A stretch of 46,715 bases of DNA from Butyrivibrio proteoclasticus P6B7 (GTDB lineage Bacteria; Bacillota; Clostridia; Lachnospirales; Lachnospiraceae), in the NCBI RefSeq assembly GCF_000622085.1, contig NZ_KK211396.1, positions 52,374 to 99,088 on the forward strand, given 5' to 3'. Positions within the stretch are counted from its first letter, which is position 1, and each line of letters begins with the position of its first letter. A model generated the notes under the pieces. The model saw only the letters and a list, made by a program, of their open reading frames with translations, had not been told where the DNA came from and searched no databases. Of this stretch, positions 17,999 through 27,527 are shown in pieces. The position numbers and the translations under genes were made by a program.

Positions 17999-18035
17999 TC
18001 TGGTAAAAGAACTGTCTATTTAAGGAGAGTGTGGG

Positions 18036-18698
18036 ATGATAGATATCCTTATTGTTGAAGATAATAAAGAATTAAGCGATGTGCTGGTGGATTTCCTCCG
18101 GGCAGAGGGGTACGTGGTCTCTGCCGTTGAGGATGGCACCAAGGCCCTTGAGCGCTATGAAATGTATGGCGCCCGCCTCCTAATTTTGGACATTATGCTT
18201 CCGGGCCTTGATGGAATGTATATTCTTAACAAGGTCCGTGAAAAATCCAATACCCCAGTCATTATGGTAAGTGCCAAGGTTGCCAAGGACGACAAACTTT
18301 CAGCCATCGTATCCGGAGCAGATGACTATATAGAAAAGCCCTACGATATCGATATTCTGCTGGCTAAAATAAAGGGAATCTTTAAGAGAAGACTGGCAAC
18401 AGATACCATGATTGATGGGGACATTACTCTGGATGTGGTGCAGGAGAAGATCATCTACAAGGGAACTGCTCTGGAAACCACGGCTAAAGAGTTTGAGCTG
18501 ATGAAACTCTTTATGGAGAACAAGGGGCATACCCTGCAGAAGCAGTATATCTTTGATGCCATCTGGGGAACTGACAGTGAGTCGGATTTCCACACTCTGG
18601 CAGTTCATATAAACAGATTAAGGGATAAGCTTGAAGATAATCCTAAGGAGCCCAAGAAAATAGTAACTGTCTGGGGGAAGGGATACAGGTACGAATAA
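18036..18698 (+). CDS. OmpR-family response regulator
   Basis: This 220-residue regulator has an N-terminal receiver domain with the acidic pair near Glu8-Asp9, phospho-acceptor Asp52 (LLILDIMLPG) and the conserved lysine in MVSAK. Its C-terminal winged-helix DNA-binding domain (about 125-220) contains the typical LEDNPKEPKKIVTVWGKGYR end. It has an AAGGAGAG ribosome site. The kinase gene begins at the base after its stop, so the two are a matched pair that likely controls the upstream transporter genes. Confidence 0.95.
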   Translation: MIDILIVEDNKELSDVLVDFLRAEGYVVSAVEDGTKALERYEMYGARLLILDIMLPGLDGMYILNKVREKSNTPVIMVSAKVAKDDKLSAIVSGADDYIEKPYDIDILLAKIKGIFKRRLATDTMIDGDITLDVVQEKIIYKGTALETTAKEFELMKLFMENKGHTLQKQYIFDAIWGTDSESDFHTLAVHINRLRDKLEDNPKEPKKIVTVWGKGYRYE

Positions 18699-19952
18699 TT
18701 GGAAAACACAGGAAGCATAAAAGCTGCATATTTCAAGCTGTGTATGGCACTTATGATAGCTCTTTTAACAGTGATTGCCATCGCAGAGCTGGCCATGATC
18801 AAAAGCTGGGACATGGAGGAGAATATCTATAAGGTGGAGATCAGCAGGGTAGAAAGAGCTCTCACTGAAGGGCAGTATCCACCTGACTTATCAGGCTTTA
18901 ACACCATACTGGGGGTGTATGCCTATGATGAGAGCGGAGCTGACTTCTACGATGTGGATAATTCCTATGTTATCAGGGAAGTAGATGGCAGGCTCTACCG
19001 CATTGAGTACGAAGTGGACAAGACTGCGCAGCACAAGGATAGTATCAGGAGAATGAATATTGTCCTTGCTTTTGTGCTGTCAGCAGTTCTTCTTATCATG
19101 TTATATATTTACCTTGTGATAATCAGGGGCTTTTGCAGGATTGCGGACTATCCTATTGAGCTTTCCAAGGGAAATCTCACAACACCTCTTAAAGAGAACA
19201 GGAATCACTATTTTGGTAAGTTCCTGTGGGGACTTGATATGCTCAGGGAGAAGCTTGAGCAGGAAAAACAGAAGAATCTTGAGTTTCAAAAGGAGAAGAA
19301 TCTATTTCTTTTATCCCTTTCCCATGATACCAAGACGCCCCTTTCTGCCATCAAGCTGTATGCCGCAGCCATGAAGAAGAACCTGTACAAGAATCCGGAC
19401 AAACAGGCTGAGATCGCAGAGAAGATCGATGAAAAGACCAATGAGATTGAGGGCTATATTTCTAAGATCATCACTTCCGCCGGGGATGATTTCATGAGCT
19501 TTGAGGTTAATAACGGCGAGTTCTACCTTTCTAATGTGGTAAAAGAGATTGAGAAATACTATTTTGATAAGTTTGATGAGGTGGGGACAAAGTTTTTGAT
19601 CGGCGATTATACCGATGCCCTTATCTACGGCGATCAGGATAGATTCACAGAAGTTATGCAGAATCTTATGGAGAATGCTATTAAATATGGCGACGGAGAG
19701 CAGGTTTCCATTGATTTTAGAGATGAAGATGGAGCAAGGCTTGTGACGGTTTCAAATACTGGGTGTGAGCTTAAGGAGACGGAGCTTGAGCACATATTTG
19801 AGAGCTTCTACCGGGGAACTAATGTGGGGAATCGCAGCGGAAGTGGTCTTGGCTTATATATTTGTAAGAAACTTATGAATAAAATGCGTGGAGATATTTT
19901 TGCGGAAATTGATGACGGAATTATGAAGGTTACCCTTGTCTGTTCGAAGTGA
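18699..19952 (+). CDS. Sensor histidine kinase
   Basis: This 417-residue kinase has membrane helices at about 13-34 and 121-145 with an ~85-residue outer domain between them, unlike the loop-less kinase at 188. The H-box is LSLSHDTKTPLSAI with His209, followed by N (MENAIKYG) and G2 (SGSGLGLYICKK) motifs. The frame opens with TTG directly after the regulator stop codon (TAATTG), implying translational coupling. An ATG at codon 16 would cut into the first membrane helix, so TTG is preferred, though no strong ribosome site is seen. Confidence 0.9.
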   Translation: MENTGSIKAAYFKLCMALMIALLTVIAIAELAMIKSWDMEENIYKVEISRVERALTEGQYPPDLSGFNTILGVYAYDESGADFYDVDNSYVIREVDGRLYRIEYEVDKTAQHKDSIRRMNIVLAFVLSAVLLIMLYIYLVIIRGFCRIADYPIELSKGNLTTPLKENRNHYFGKFLWGLDMLREKLEQEKQKNLEFQKEKNLFLLSLSHDTKTPLSAIKLYAAAMKKNLYKNPDKQAEIAEKIDEKTNEIEGYISKIITSAGDDFMSFEVNNGEFYLSNVVKEIEKYYFDKFDEVGTKFLIGDYTDALIYGDQDRFTEVMQNLMENAIKYGDGEQVSIDFRDEDGARLVTVSNTGCELKETELEHIFESFYRGTNVGNRSGSGLGLYICKKLMNKMRGDIFAEIDDGIMKVTLVCSK

Positions 19953-20007
19953 TATGGTATTATATTATTACGACAGTTTTTTATGTGTTATGTGATGGGG
20001 ACGAACT

Positions 20008-20574
20008 ATGACAATCAAAAAGCTCAATGCCTGCTTTTCACTTCTGACAACAGTTCTTTTGATAATGCATGTTGCTTATAACGCCTTTTGCTATTTTACG
20101 ATGTATTATAATCCGGCGTTTAAATGGCTGTTTTCAACTCCATTAATGGCGACAGTCCTTGTGCATTCTGTATTTGGCATGCTCTCTGTATTTCTTTTTG
20201 GAGACGGAGACAGGCCTATGGATGATCCTAAGAAGAACTGGAAAACAGTGGTTCAGAGGACTTCAGCATCCCTTTTCTTCCCACTATTATTCTTACATAT
20301 CCAATCCTTTGATCTATACAAATCCAGCGCAGAGACCAATAATATCAAGCTTTTTGTGACAATTCTGATCGTGGATATTGTCTTTTACTATGTGATAACG
20401 CTCCACGTTTCTCTGTCAGTATCAAAGGCTTTGACAACCCTTGGAATCATCACAACTGATGAGGTTCGAAGAGTGGTTGATAATATTGCATTGACCATAG
20501 GGTTAGTTGTTGTGACAGTTGCCACAGTCATTATTGTAAGAGGAATGATCATTATGTTCTTTGTGACGGTTTAA
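20008..20574 (+). CDS. Four-helix membrane protein, cytochrome-b-like
   Basis: This 188-residue protein has four main hydrophobic helices, each with one histidine: His21, His53, His97 and His133. The segment TLHVSLSVSKALTTLGI resembles the heme-binding helix of succinate dehydrogenase/fumarate reductase cytochrome b subunits. This would make it a small heme-b membrane protein carrying electrons, but no catalytic flavoprotein or iron-sulphur subunit is nearby. The start is an ATG after GGGGACG. It follows the kinase gene by 55 bp and precedes the LacI gene by about 210 bp. The heme role is inferred from histidine placement only. Confidence 0.55.
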   Translation: MTIKKLNACFSLLTTVLLIMHVAYNAFCYFTMYYNPAFKWLFSTPLMATVLVHSVFGMLSVFLFGDGDRPMDDPKKNWKTVVQRTSASLFFPLLFLHIQSFDLYKSSAETNNIKLFVTILIVDIVFYYVITLHVSLSVSKALTTLGIITTDEVRRVVDNIALTIGLVVVTVATVIIVRGMIIMFFVTV

Positions 20575-20648
20575 GGTCGTGAAAATGCTGTTTTCATATT
20601 GTTTATGAAATCTTTAGTGGACAAATAGAGTGCGTAACGATAGTATAT

Positions 20649-20692
20649 AGGTGTATGCGGAAAACGGTTTCCGTATGCGCCTGTTTTATTTT
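20649..20692 (+). promoter_or_regulatory. LacI-type operator within a terminator-like hairpin
   Basis: A 15 bp stem (AGGTGTATGCGGAAA with TTTCCGTATGCGCCT, G-U pairs included) is followed by GTTTTATTTT, so it can end transcription of the gene at 20008. Its centre, CGGAAAACGGTTTCCG (20658-20673), closely matches the two operators before glgP (GGAAAACGTTTTCC). It lies ~110 bp ahead of the LacI-family gene, so it may be an autoregulatory operator as well. Confidence 0.65.
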
Positions 20693-20783
20693 GTGGCTAT
20701 TTATATATTGCGCTTTGCTGTGGAAACAGCCGGCGCTTTACACTGAGAACAGGTAACTATATGAGATATTTCGGGGAGATGTG

Positions 20784-21773
20784 ATGGTTTCAATTAAAGA
20801 TGTTGCAAAGGAAGCGGGGGTTGCAATCTCAACCGTTTCCAAGGTTTTAAATAATTATCCTAATGTCAGTGAAGCTACCAGAAAGAAGGTCAACGAGGTG
20901 GTGGAAAAGCTTGGTTTTGTGCCTAATACAGTGGCAGCCACCCTTTCATCCAAGAGGACCGGAAGAGTAGCTCTTCTTATCAAGCTCAACTTAAGCACCC
21001 AGGCCAGCGACGAGATCAACATGCAGTATATCTCAGGCGCTGTCCACAAGGCTAAGGAGCTTCAGCTGGATGTTATCACGGTTTTCACCTCTATGATCGA
21101 GGATATGACTCTGGACGAGGTAAAGAACTACTTCAGATCCCAGGGAATTCGTGGCATCATCATCTACGGGCTTACCACCAAGGACAAGATATTACATAAG
21201 CTCATCGACTGCGGTGAATTCAAGATCGTGGTGGTGGATGCGCCAATGGTCAACGAGAATACTTCATCAGTTGGCGTTAACCATGCCAAGGCCCAGTACG
21301 ACATTGCCAAGAAGACCATTACAGAGAACAAGTGTAAAAAGATCTTGTATCTGGCAGGAGATGAAGATGGCTACGTGACAGCTGAAAGACTTGAGGGCAT
21401 CAGGAAGCTTGCTGATGAAAAGAAGCTTAAGCTGACAGTGCGAAACGGAAAGTTCTCAGAGCTTCGTGCAAGAGAGCTTACCATGAGATTTTCCAAGAAC
21501 AACGACTGCGTCGTGTGTGCATCAGATATTATGGCCATCGGTGCTATGAAGGCTCTTATAGATATGGATATTTTCAGACCGGTTTGCGGTTTTGATGGAA
21601 TCATTCTCATGGGCTATGTAGGAAAGCAGATGAACACTGTTAAGCAGGATTTTGTGGAGATTTCCGGAAGAGCAGTGGAGGAGCTTTCACGACTATTGTC
21701 TGGTGAGGCCGGACGGAAAGTGGTCATGAAGCATACACTGGTGAGAATTAAGTACGAGGATATTATTGTCTGA
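20784..21773 (+). CDS. LacI-family transcriptional regulator
   Basis: This 329-residue protein has an N-terminal LacI helix-turn-helix (IKDVAKEAGVAISTVSKVLNN) and hinge (about 1-60), then a periplasmic-binding-protein-like ligand domain. The ATG at 20784 is 5 bases after GGGGAG and is preferred over the GTG at 20781. Palindromes of the LacI type (GGAAAACGTTTTCC) lie upstream of this gene and twice between it and glycogen phosphorylase, so it probably controls its own gene and glgP in response to a sugar or sugar phosphate. The ligand is unknown. It is not clearly CcpA. Confidence 0.92.
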   Translation: MVSIKDVAKEAGVAISTVSKVLNNYPNVSEATRKKVNEVVEKLGFVPNTVAATLSSKRTGRVALLIKLNLSTQASDEINMQYISGAVHKAKELQLDVITVFTSMIEDMTLDEVKNYFRSQGIRGIIIYGLTTKDKILHKLIDCGEFKIVVVDAPMVNENTSSVGVNHAKAQYDIAKKTITENKCKKILYLAGDEDGYVTAERLEGIRKLADEKKLKLTVRNGKFSELRARELTMRFSKNNDCVVCASDIMAIGAMKALIDMDIFRPVCGFDGIILMGYVGKQMNTVKQDFVEISGRAVEELSRLLSGEAGRKVVMKHTLVRIKYEDIIV

Positions 21774-21831
21774 ACAACGATAAATACTGATAGAGACAGC
21801 TCTTTTGACAAAATTATAAAAATGCACTTGC

Positions 21832-21885
21832 GGAAAACGTTTTCCTGTGGTAAGGTAGTTACATCGATTAAAGAAAACGTTTTCC
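21832..21885 (+). promoter_or_regulatory. Two LacI-type operators upstream of glgP
   Basis: GGAAAACGTTTTCC at 21832-21845 and AGAAAACGTTTTCC at 21872-21885 are palindromes centred 40 bp apart, about four helical turns, so they lie on the same DNA face. A TTGACA at 21805-21810 may be a -35 box, but no good -10 at normal spacing was found. The glgP start is 77 bp after the second site. Confidence 0.8.
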
Positions 21886-21961
21886 ATGAAACAATAAACG
21901 AAACTAATTGCTGGGTGAAAAGAGATAGCTCTTTTACCTGGAAAGCGAGAGGAGAGAGATA

Positions 21962-24271
21962 ATGGCAAAGCATACTAACATGCAGAGAGATGTACTTGTA
22001 CTCAACCTTGAGGAGCAGCTTGAAGGACTTGCTCAGGAGAAGTTTGGTAAGACACTTAAGGACTTAACAGACCGTGAGACATACTACGTACTTCTTGATA
22101 TGACAACAAGACTCATGGATGTTGCTGAAGTTTATAACGGGGAGAAGAAGGTTTACTACATTTCTATGGAGTTCCTTATTGGTAAGCTTCTTTCTAACAA
22201 CCTTATCAATTTGAGAGTTTACGACAGAGTTAAGACTATTCTTGAGAAGAACGGCAAGAGCCTTGCAGCAGTTGAAGAGTGCGAGCCAGAGCCATCCCTT
22301 GGTAACGGCGGACTTGGAAGACTTGCAGCTTGCTTCCTTGATTCAATTGCAACTCTTGGAATGGCTGGTGAGGGTATCGGTCTTAACTACCACTTCGGAC
22401 TTTTCAAGCAGGTGTTCAAGGATCACCTTCAGTACGCAGAGAAGAACGACTGGATCGAAGAGCAGTCATGGCTTGAGAAGACAGATACAACCTTCGAGGT
22501 TGCTTTTGGTAAGAAGAAGGTGGTTTCTCGCCTTTACAATATGAACGTTGTTGGTTACGACACTGGAGTTAACAAGCTTCGTCTCTTTGATATTGAGTCA
22601 ATTGACGAGAGCCTTGTTAAGAAGGGTATCGACTTCGATAAGACTAAGATCGACAAGAACCTTACTCTTTTCCTTTACCCGGATGATTCAGACGAGGCAG
22701 GTAACCTCCTTAGAATTTACCAGGAGTACTTCCTTGTTTCCAACGCAGCTCAGCTCATCTTAAGAGAGCAGAAGGAGCGTCAGTACGACCTTCACGAGCT
22801 TCATAACCATGCAGTTATTCAGATCAACGATACGCACCCAACAATGATCATTCCTGAGCTTATCAGAATCCTTGTTGAGGAGAAGGCCTTCAATATCGAC
22901 GAGGCTATCAACGTTGTAAGCAAGACCTGTGCTTATACTAACCACACTATCCTTGCTGAGGCCCTTGAGACATGGCCACTTGAGTACCTTGAGAAGGTAG
23001 TTCCTCAGCTTGTTCCTTACATCAAGGAGCTCGATAAGAGAGTTCGCGCTAAGCACAAGAACCCTAAGGTTCAGATCATCGACAAAGAGAAGAAGGTGCA
23101 CATGGCATTTATCGACATCCACTACGGATTCTCAATAAATGGTGTTGCAGCTATTCATACAGATATTCTTAAGGATAGTGAGCTTAACGACTTCTACAAG
23201 ATCTATCCTGAGAAGTTTAACAACAAGACAAACGGTATCACATTCCGTAGATGGCTTCTTTCCTGTAACCATCCTCTTGCTGATTTCCTTTCACAGACAA
23301 TCGGCGATGGCTTCAAGAAGGATGCTATGAAGCTTGAGAAGCTCCTTGATCACATCAATGATGAGGAGGCACTCAACCAGCTTGAGGCTATCAAGATGGG
23401 CAAGAAAAAAGAGCTTGCAGCTTACCTTAAGGAGCATGAGGGCGTAGAGGTTGATCCTGATTCAATCTTTGATATTCAGGTTAAGAGACTTCACGAGTAC
23501 AAGAGACAGCAGATGAATGCTCTTTACATCATCCACAAGTACCTTGAGATCAAGGGTGGCAAGAAGCCTACAAGACCTCTTACATTCATCTTTGGTGCTA
23601 AGGCTGCTCCTGCTTATGTAATTGCTAAGGATATCATCCATCTTCTTCTTGTTCTTCAGGAGATCATCAACAACGATCCTGATGTTAACAAGTACATGAA
23701 GGTTGTTATGGTAGAGAACTACAATGTAACTTATGCTGAGAAGCTTATCCCAGCTTGTGATGTATCAGAGCAGATCTCTCTTGCATCTAAGGAGGCTTCT
23801 GGAACAAGTAACATGAAGTTCATGCTTAACGGTGCTGTAACTCTAGGTACAGACGACGGTGCTAACGTAGAGATCCACGAGCTTGTTGGCGATGACAACA
23901 TCTACATCTTTGGTATCAGCGCTGACGAGGTAATTAAGCACTACAAGAAGGCTGATTATGTATCTAAGGATTACTACAAGAAGAGTAAGGTAGTTAAGGA
24001 AGCTGTAGACTTCATCGTAAGTAAGCAGTGCCTTAAGGTTGGTCACAAAGAGAACCTTGAGAGACTCTATAATGAGCTCCTTAATAAGGACTGGTTCATG
24101 ACTCTTATCGACCTTGAGAGCTACATCGCTAAGAAGGATGAGATCTTCGCTGATTATGAGAAGAGAGATAAGTGGAAGAAGATGATGCTTACAAACATCG
24201 CTAAGGCTGGCTACTTCTCATCAGATAGAACAATTGCTGAGTATAACAGAGATATTTGGCATCTGAACTAA
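21962..24271 (+). CDS. glgP: Glycogen/starch phosphorylase
   Basis: This 769-residue enzyme releases glucose-1-phosphate from stored glycogen or maltodextrin using phosphate and PLP. The PLP site [15 protein letters not shown] (lysine near 619) and the N-terminal [19 protein letters not shown] motif are clear. The length is close to, slightly under, the usual ~800 residues. Codons are strongly biased toward a few forms (CTT, AAG, GTT, ATC), as in highly expressed genes. It has a GAGAGGAGAG ribosome site, two LacI-type operators upstream and a terminator ~100 bp after the stop, so it is probably a single-gene transcript under the adjacent LacI regulator. Confidence 0.97.
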   Translation: MAKHTNMQRDVLVLNLEEQLEGLAQEKFGKTLKDLTDRETYYVLLDMTTRLMDVAEVYNGEKKVYYISMEFLIGKLLSNNLINLRVYDRVKTILEKNGKSLAAVEECEPEPSLGNGGLGRLAACFLDSIATLGMAGEGIGLNYHFGLFKQVFKDHLQYAEKNDWIEEQSWLEKTDTTFEVAFGKKKVVSRLYNMNVVGYDTGVNKLRLFDIESIDESLVKKGIDFDKTKIDKNLTLFLYPDDSDEAGNLLRIYQEYFLVSNAAQLILREQKERQYDLHELHNHAVIQINDTHPTMIIPELIRILVEEKAFNIDEAINVVSKTCAYTNHTILAEALETWPLEYLEKVVPQLVPYIKELDKRVRAKHKNPKVQIIDKEKKVHMAFIDIHYGFSINGVAAIHTDILKDSELNDFYKIYPEKFNNKTNGITFRRWLLSCNHPLADFLSQTIGDGFKKDAMKLEKLLDHINDEEALNQLEAIKMGKKKELAAYLKEHEGVEVDPDSIFDIQVKRLHEYKRQQMNALYIIHKYLEIKGGKKPTRPLTFIFGAKAAPAYVIAKDIIHLLLVLQEIINNDPDVNKYMKVVMVENYNVTYAEKLIPACDVSEQISLASKEASGTSNMKFMLNGAVTLGTDDGANVEIHELVGDDNIYIFGISADEVIKHYKKADYVSKDYYKKSKVVKEAVDFIVSKQCLKVGHKENLERLYNELLNKDWFMTLIDLESYIAKKDEIFADYEKRDKWKKMMLTNIAKAGYFSSDRTIAEYNRDIWHLN

Positions 24272-24373
24272 TGATGTGTTGAATTGCAAGATGTAGATAC
24301 GGATTGCAATAGAATACTTGGTGGTAAATGAAATAATCGTTAATGTCGGAGGAAACCTCCACGCAACATAAGG

Positions 24374-24404
24374 AAGCGCCTGGCCTGTGCCGGGCGCTTT
24401 TTAT
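24374..24404 (+). terminator. Rho-independent terminator after glgP
   Basis: AAGCGCCTGGC pairs with GCCGGGCGCTT around a CTGT loop (24374-24399), followed by a T-run. Confidence 0.92.
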
Positions 24405-24525
24405 CAGTGTGCAGTTTTACCAATTTAAACCGCTAAAGTTTATTGATTTTGCCTCATAGATTCCCCCAATATCCCCATAGTATAATTGGAATTACGAGAA
24501 AAAAGCTATGTTTGGAGGGAGAGTT

Positions 24526-26085
24526 ATGATTATCAAAATTGCAATGCTCGTGGCATTCTTTGCAGTGATGCTCTATATCGGCTTTACCTGTAGAAAGAAT
24601 TCCACTGACATCAATGGATTTGTTTTAGGGGGAAGATCAGTTGGTCCATGGGTTACAGCCTTTGCTTATGGAACATCTTACTTTTCTGCAGTTATCTTTG
24701 TAGGCTACGCCGGACAGTTTGGTTGGAAATATGGAATTGCAGCCACCTGGGTAGGTATTGGAAATGCCCTTATCGGCTCACTTATGGCATGGAGAGTTCT
24801 TGGACGTCGCACCAGGATCATGACTCAGCATCTTGATTCTGCTACAATGCCTCAGTTTTTCTCTGCAAGATTTGGTGGCAATTCTCTTAAAATCGCCGCT
24901 GCCATCATCACTTTTATTTTCCTGATTCCTTATACAGCATCTTTATACAACGGTCTTTCACGTCTCTTTGGAATGGCCTTTGATATTGATTACTCAGTTT
25001 GTGTTATTGCAATGGCTGTACTTACCGGAATCTACGTTATTGCCGGTGGTTACATGGCCACAGCTATCAACGACTTTATCCAGGGAATCATCATGATCTT
25101 TGGAATCATTGCAGTTATCGTGTCAGTTCTTAATAGTCAGGGCGGATTCATGGCATCCCTTGAGGGCCTTGCTAGAATAAGCGATGAGAGCGTTTCAACA
25201 GCTCCAGGAATATTTGCTTCCTTCTTTGGTCCTGATCCAATCAATCTTCTTGCTGTTGTTATTCTGACATCCCTTGGAACCTGGGGACTTCCTCAGATGG
25301 TGCAGAAGTTCTACGCTATTCATTCAGAGAAGGCAATCTCAAAGGGAACAGTGGTTTCTACAGTGTTTGCATTTATAGTAGCTGGCGGATGTTACTTCCT
25401 TGGCGGATTTGGAAGGCTCTTTTCCGATAAGGTAGATCTTGCAGCTGGTGGTTATGACAGCATTATTCCTACAATGCTTGCAGGTCTTCCAAGTATTCTT
25501 ATCGCAGTGGTTGTTATCTTAGTTCTTTCTGCATCAATGTCAACACTGTCCTCATTGGTACTTACAAGCTCATCCACACTGACTTTGGATCTGTTAAAAG
25601 ACCATGTGGTAAAAAATCTAAATGAAAAGAAACAGCTCATTATCATGAGACTTCTTATCGTTGTATTTGTTGCTATATCTGTTGTTATCGCAATTGTTCA
25701 GTACAAGCAGAATGTGACCTTCATCGCTCAGCTCATGGGAGTATCCTGGGGAGCTCTTGCTGGTGCATTCCTGGCGCCATTCCTCTATGGTCTTTACTGG
25801 AAGGGTACAACAAAGGCTGCAGTGTGGGCTAACTTCGTATTCTCTACTGTAGTGATGCTTCTTAACATGTTCATTCGTCCAAGCTTCCCACCTATGCTTC
25901 AGTCTCCTATCAATGCTGGTGCATTCTGCATGGTGGCAGGACTTGTTATTGTTCCAGTGGTTTCACTCTTCACCAAGAAGCCTGATAAGAAGCACATTGA
26001 TTTCGTATTCTCCTGCTATGACAAGACAGTTACTGTACACCAGACCAGCTCACTTTCTGATGATGAGGAAGAGATGGTTTCTTGA
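24526..26085 (+). CDS. Sodium:solute symporter (SSS family)
   Basis: This 519-residue membrane protein has about 13 hydrophobic helices and the SSS-family pattern, including FVLGGRSVGPWVTAFAYGTSYFSA near the N-terminus and VVILVLSASMSTLSSLVLTSSST in the core, where serine and threonine usually bind sodium. It resembles the proline/pantothenate symporter branch. The start is ATG 24526 with GGAGGGAGAG; an in-frame ATG at 24508 precedes that site and is rejected. It is a single gene between terminators; the substrate cannot be assigned. Confidence 0.9.
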   Translation: MIIKIAMLVAFFAVMLYIGFTCRKNSTDINGFVLGGRSVGPWVTAFAYGTSYFSAVIFVGYAGQFGWKYGIAATWVGIGNALIGSLMAWRVLGRRTRIMTQHLDSATMPQFFSARFGGNSLKIAAAIITFIFLIPYTASLYNGLSRLFGMAFDIDYSVCVIAMAVLTGIYVIAGGYMATAINDFIQGIIMIFGIIAVIVSVLNSQGGFMASLEGLARISDESVSTAPGIFASFFGPDPINLLAVVILTSLGTWGLPQMVQKFYAIHSEKAISKGTVVSTVFAFIVAGGCYFLGGFGRLFSDKVDLAAGGYDSIIPTMLAGLPSILIAVVVILVLSASMSTLSSLVLTSSSTLTLDLLKDHVVKNLNEKKQLIIMRLLIVVFVAISVVIAIVQYKQNVTFIAQLMGVSWGALAGAFLAPFLYGLYWKGTTKAAVWANFVFSTVVMLLNMFIRPSFPPMLQSPINAGAFCMVAGLVIVPVVSLFTKKPDKKHIDFVFSCYDKTVTVHQTSSLSDDEEEMVS

Positions 26086-26457
26086 GCGACTTCGTAAATG
26101 GTCATACTTGCGGATTCTAGCTGGAGCTTGTGGTGGATTTACGGCTTTATTTCCAATTTCTCCAAAAAAGATGCCTGATTTTTTTTTGCTTACGTCTTTA
26201 TTTGAGTTCTATAGAAAAAAGCAGTAGGGAATCGGAGATTGTGGATGGATTCTGGATTAATCCTACGGCTGAATCTACAGAAACAAGATTTAAGCAGTAA
26301 AACTGGCAAGAAAAAATGAGTCCACAAGCAAATATAGGTCATTTCTTACTGCTTGATTAGCAAAAATGAAAATCCAGACGTAGCGCGTTTTTTATTTGGA
26401 CATCTTTATTTACAAAAACGCAGGAAAAGCCGTAAATAATAGATCTAAACAAAAACT
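26086..26457. other. Intergenic region after the symporter, no gene supported
   Basis: This ~370 bp A+T-rich stretch has one inverted pair, AAGCAGTAA (26292-26300) with TTACTGCTT (26346-26354), separated by 45 bases, too far apart for a standard terminator. A reading frame running through 26227 is a shadow that begins inside the symporter gene. No promoter or RNA gene is recognised. Confidence 0.5.
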
Positions 26458-26508
26458 AAAGTCCTATGGCTTATGCAAACATAATTGCAAAGCTCATAGG
26501 ACTTTTTG
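26458..26508. terminator. Bidirectional terminator between symporter and CooT-type gene
   Basis: AAAGTCCTATG (26458-26468) pairs perfectly with CATAGGACTTT (26494-26504); inside, GCTTATGCAA and TTGCAAAGC pair further. T-runs on the right (TTTTTGTTTT) and A-rich bases on the left allow termination in both directions. It lies 40 bp beyond the stop of the leftward operon that begins at 30439. Confidence 0.8.
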
Positions 26509-26547
26509 TTTTATAACATATCTTTGAATTTGTATTGTTGAAATTAC

Positions 26548-26736
26548 TTAATCCACGCAATTGATCCTGATCTTGCCGCCGGTAAGGTCCGCAAAGGCCA
26601 GGGTTCCGCGTATGACCTTCTGCTCGCCCATAAGGTCAGTCAAGATGATGGTATCGCCGTCAACTCGCAGGTTGCTGACATATTCCATCAGGACTTCATC
26701 TGGATTAGATTCTTTTACTACTGTAGATAGACACAT
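26548..26736 (-). CDS. cooT: CooT-type small nickel-binding protein
   Basis: This 62-residue protein begins Met-Cys-Leu-Ser, the hallmark of CooT, whose Cys2 binds nickel. It then follows the family pattern of short beta strands (NLRVDGDTIILTDLMGEQKVIRG...). CooT was described as a nickel chaperone for carbon monoxide dehydrogenase. Here it is the last gene of a leftward operon with a His-rich protein, a small membrane protein and a 2-hydroxyacyl-CoA dehydratase-like pair. It has a GAGG ribosome site. No CO dehydrogenase gene is in the window, so the target may be one of the iron-sulphur enzymes of this cluster. Confidence 0.8.
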   Translation of the reverse strand: MCLSTVVKESNPDEVLMEYVSNLRVDGDTIILTDLMGEQKVIRGTLAFADLTGGKIRINCVD

Positions 26737-26830
26737 TTCATAAACCTCGATTATTCATTAGTTTATCACTATAATCTAGCAATTATATGATAACTAATTC
26801 ATGTTCATATAATTTGCTTGTTTGTGATTG

Positions 26831-27046
26831 TCACTCTTCATGATCTCCAAGAAGTGAGAGAGCGCCAGCCAGTATTGCATTGCCCTTATCATACAGGTTG
26901 ATTGCCTCTGTAACCTTCTCAGCTACCAGTTCTTCGCCTTCTTTAATAAGAGCATCTCTAATTTCTACAAGCTCTTCTGTGTGGCTCTCGTTGTGTTCAT
27001 ACATGTGATGAAGTAGTGCGTGAGTTTTGTCTGCTGTGTGTACCAT
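26831..27046 (-). CDS. Small His-rich helical protein, possible metal handling
   Basis: This 71-residue acidic protein has histidines at 3, 9, 13, 14, 18 and 22 in its first third (LLHHMYEHNESHTEEL), followed by two amphipathic helices. The HHxxxHNxxH spacing suits metal binding. It resembles a small helical domain found near nickel- or corrinoid-linked proteins (possibly the DUF8180 group; named from memory and not checked). An AAGGAG ribosome site precedes ATG 27046. It lies between the CooT-type and small membrane protein genes in one leftward operon. Confidence 0.7.
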   Translation of the reverse strand: MVHTADKTHALLHHMYEHNESHTEELVEIRDALIKEGEELVAEKVTEAINLYDKGNAILAGALSLLGDHEE

Positions 27047-27100
27047 AGTGTGTTCTCCTTTGCGTTTAGTATTATATGTTCACGTCCGGATTTAGTTACA

Positions 27101-27328
27101 TTATAGAATTTCAGTGTACTCCGCTGGAGCTACCTTATCTTTGAGACCGTATGGCATGCCTGTGTTGTCAGGGCGCTTCATGTTGTCATAATGCTTGACC
27201 ATCATGGGCTCCCAGATGTAGTACAGGAACTTGCCGTCCAGGTCGAAGTAGAATACGGCGAATAGGATGCCGTAGATCACGGCGCCGATCTTCATTAACT
27301 TGAATATAAACTTGCCTATTGATTTCAT
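27101..27328 (-). CDS. Small single-helix membrane protein, paralogue of 35396-35563
   Basis: This 75-residue protein has a basic N-terminus, one membrane helix (about 12-30, IGAVIYGILFAVFYF) and a soluble tail. The core GILFxxxFxxLDxK is shared with the 55-residue protein at 35396 in the other half of the cluster, so the two are paralogues. It has a GAGGAAA ribosome site. It may anchor the neighbouring dehydratase-type enzymes to the membrane. No family name is recognised. Confidence 0.7.
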   Translation of the reverse strand: MKSIGKFIFKLMKIGAVIYGILFAVFYFDLDGKFLYYIWEPMMVKHYDNMKRPDNTGMPYGLKDKVAPAEYTEIL

Positions 27329-27359
27329 ATCTATTTCCTCATTATTGTCATAATATTTA

Positions 27360-27527
27360 TGGCTAATGGGATTCTCACTAGACTCGAAAATACCTCGTCA
27401 AGTGTTCACCCATGGCTCGCACTAAGCTCGCATAATGTAGTTCTGCTCTCGCTTTGCTCGCCAGAACACGTTCCTACTAGGCTCGTAAGAACCTCGCCAA
27501 GTAGTCACAGCTCGTTAAGTGCTCTGC
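27360..27527. repeat. Imperfect GC-box repeats between two operon genes
   Basis: This ~170 bp stretch holds repeated GCTCG/CTCGC words. CTAGACTCGAAAATACCTCG (27377 on) is repeated about 100 bp later as CTAGGCTCGTAAGAACCTCG (27477 on). CTGCTCTCGCTTTGCTCGCC (27443-27462) is, in reverse complement, similar to the element at 34494-34514. No gene is supported here. It separates the large enzyme gene from the small membrane protein gene of the leftward operon. Confidence 0.5.

Noticed and set aside
25913..26227. 104-codon frame after the symporter
   Set aside because: It starts inside the symporter gene in another frame, and has no ribosome site or recognisable protein pattern.
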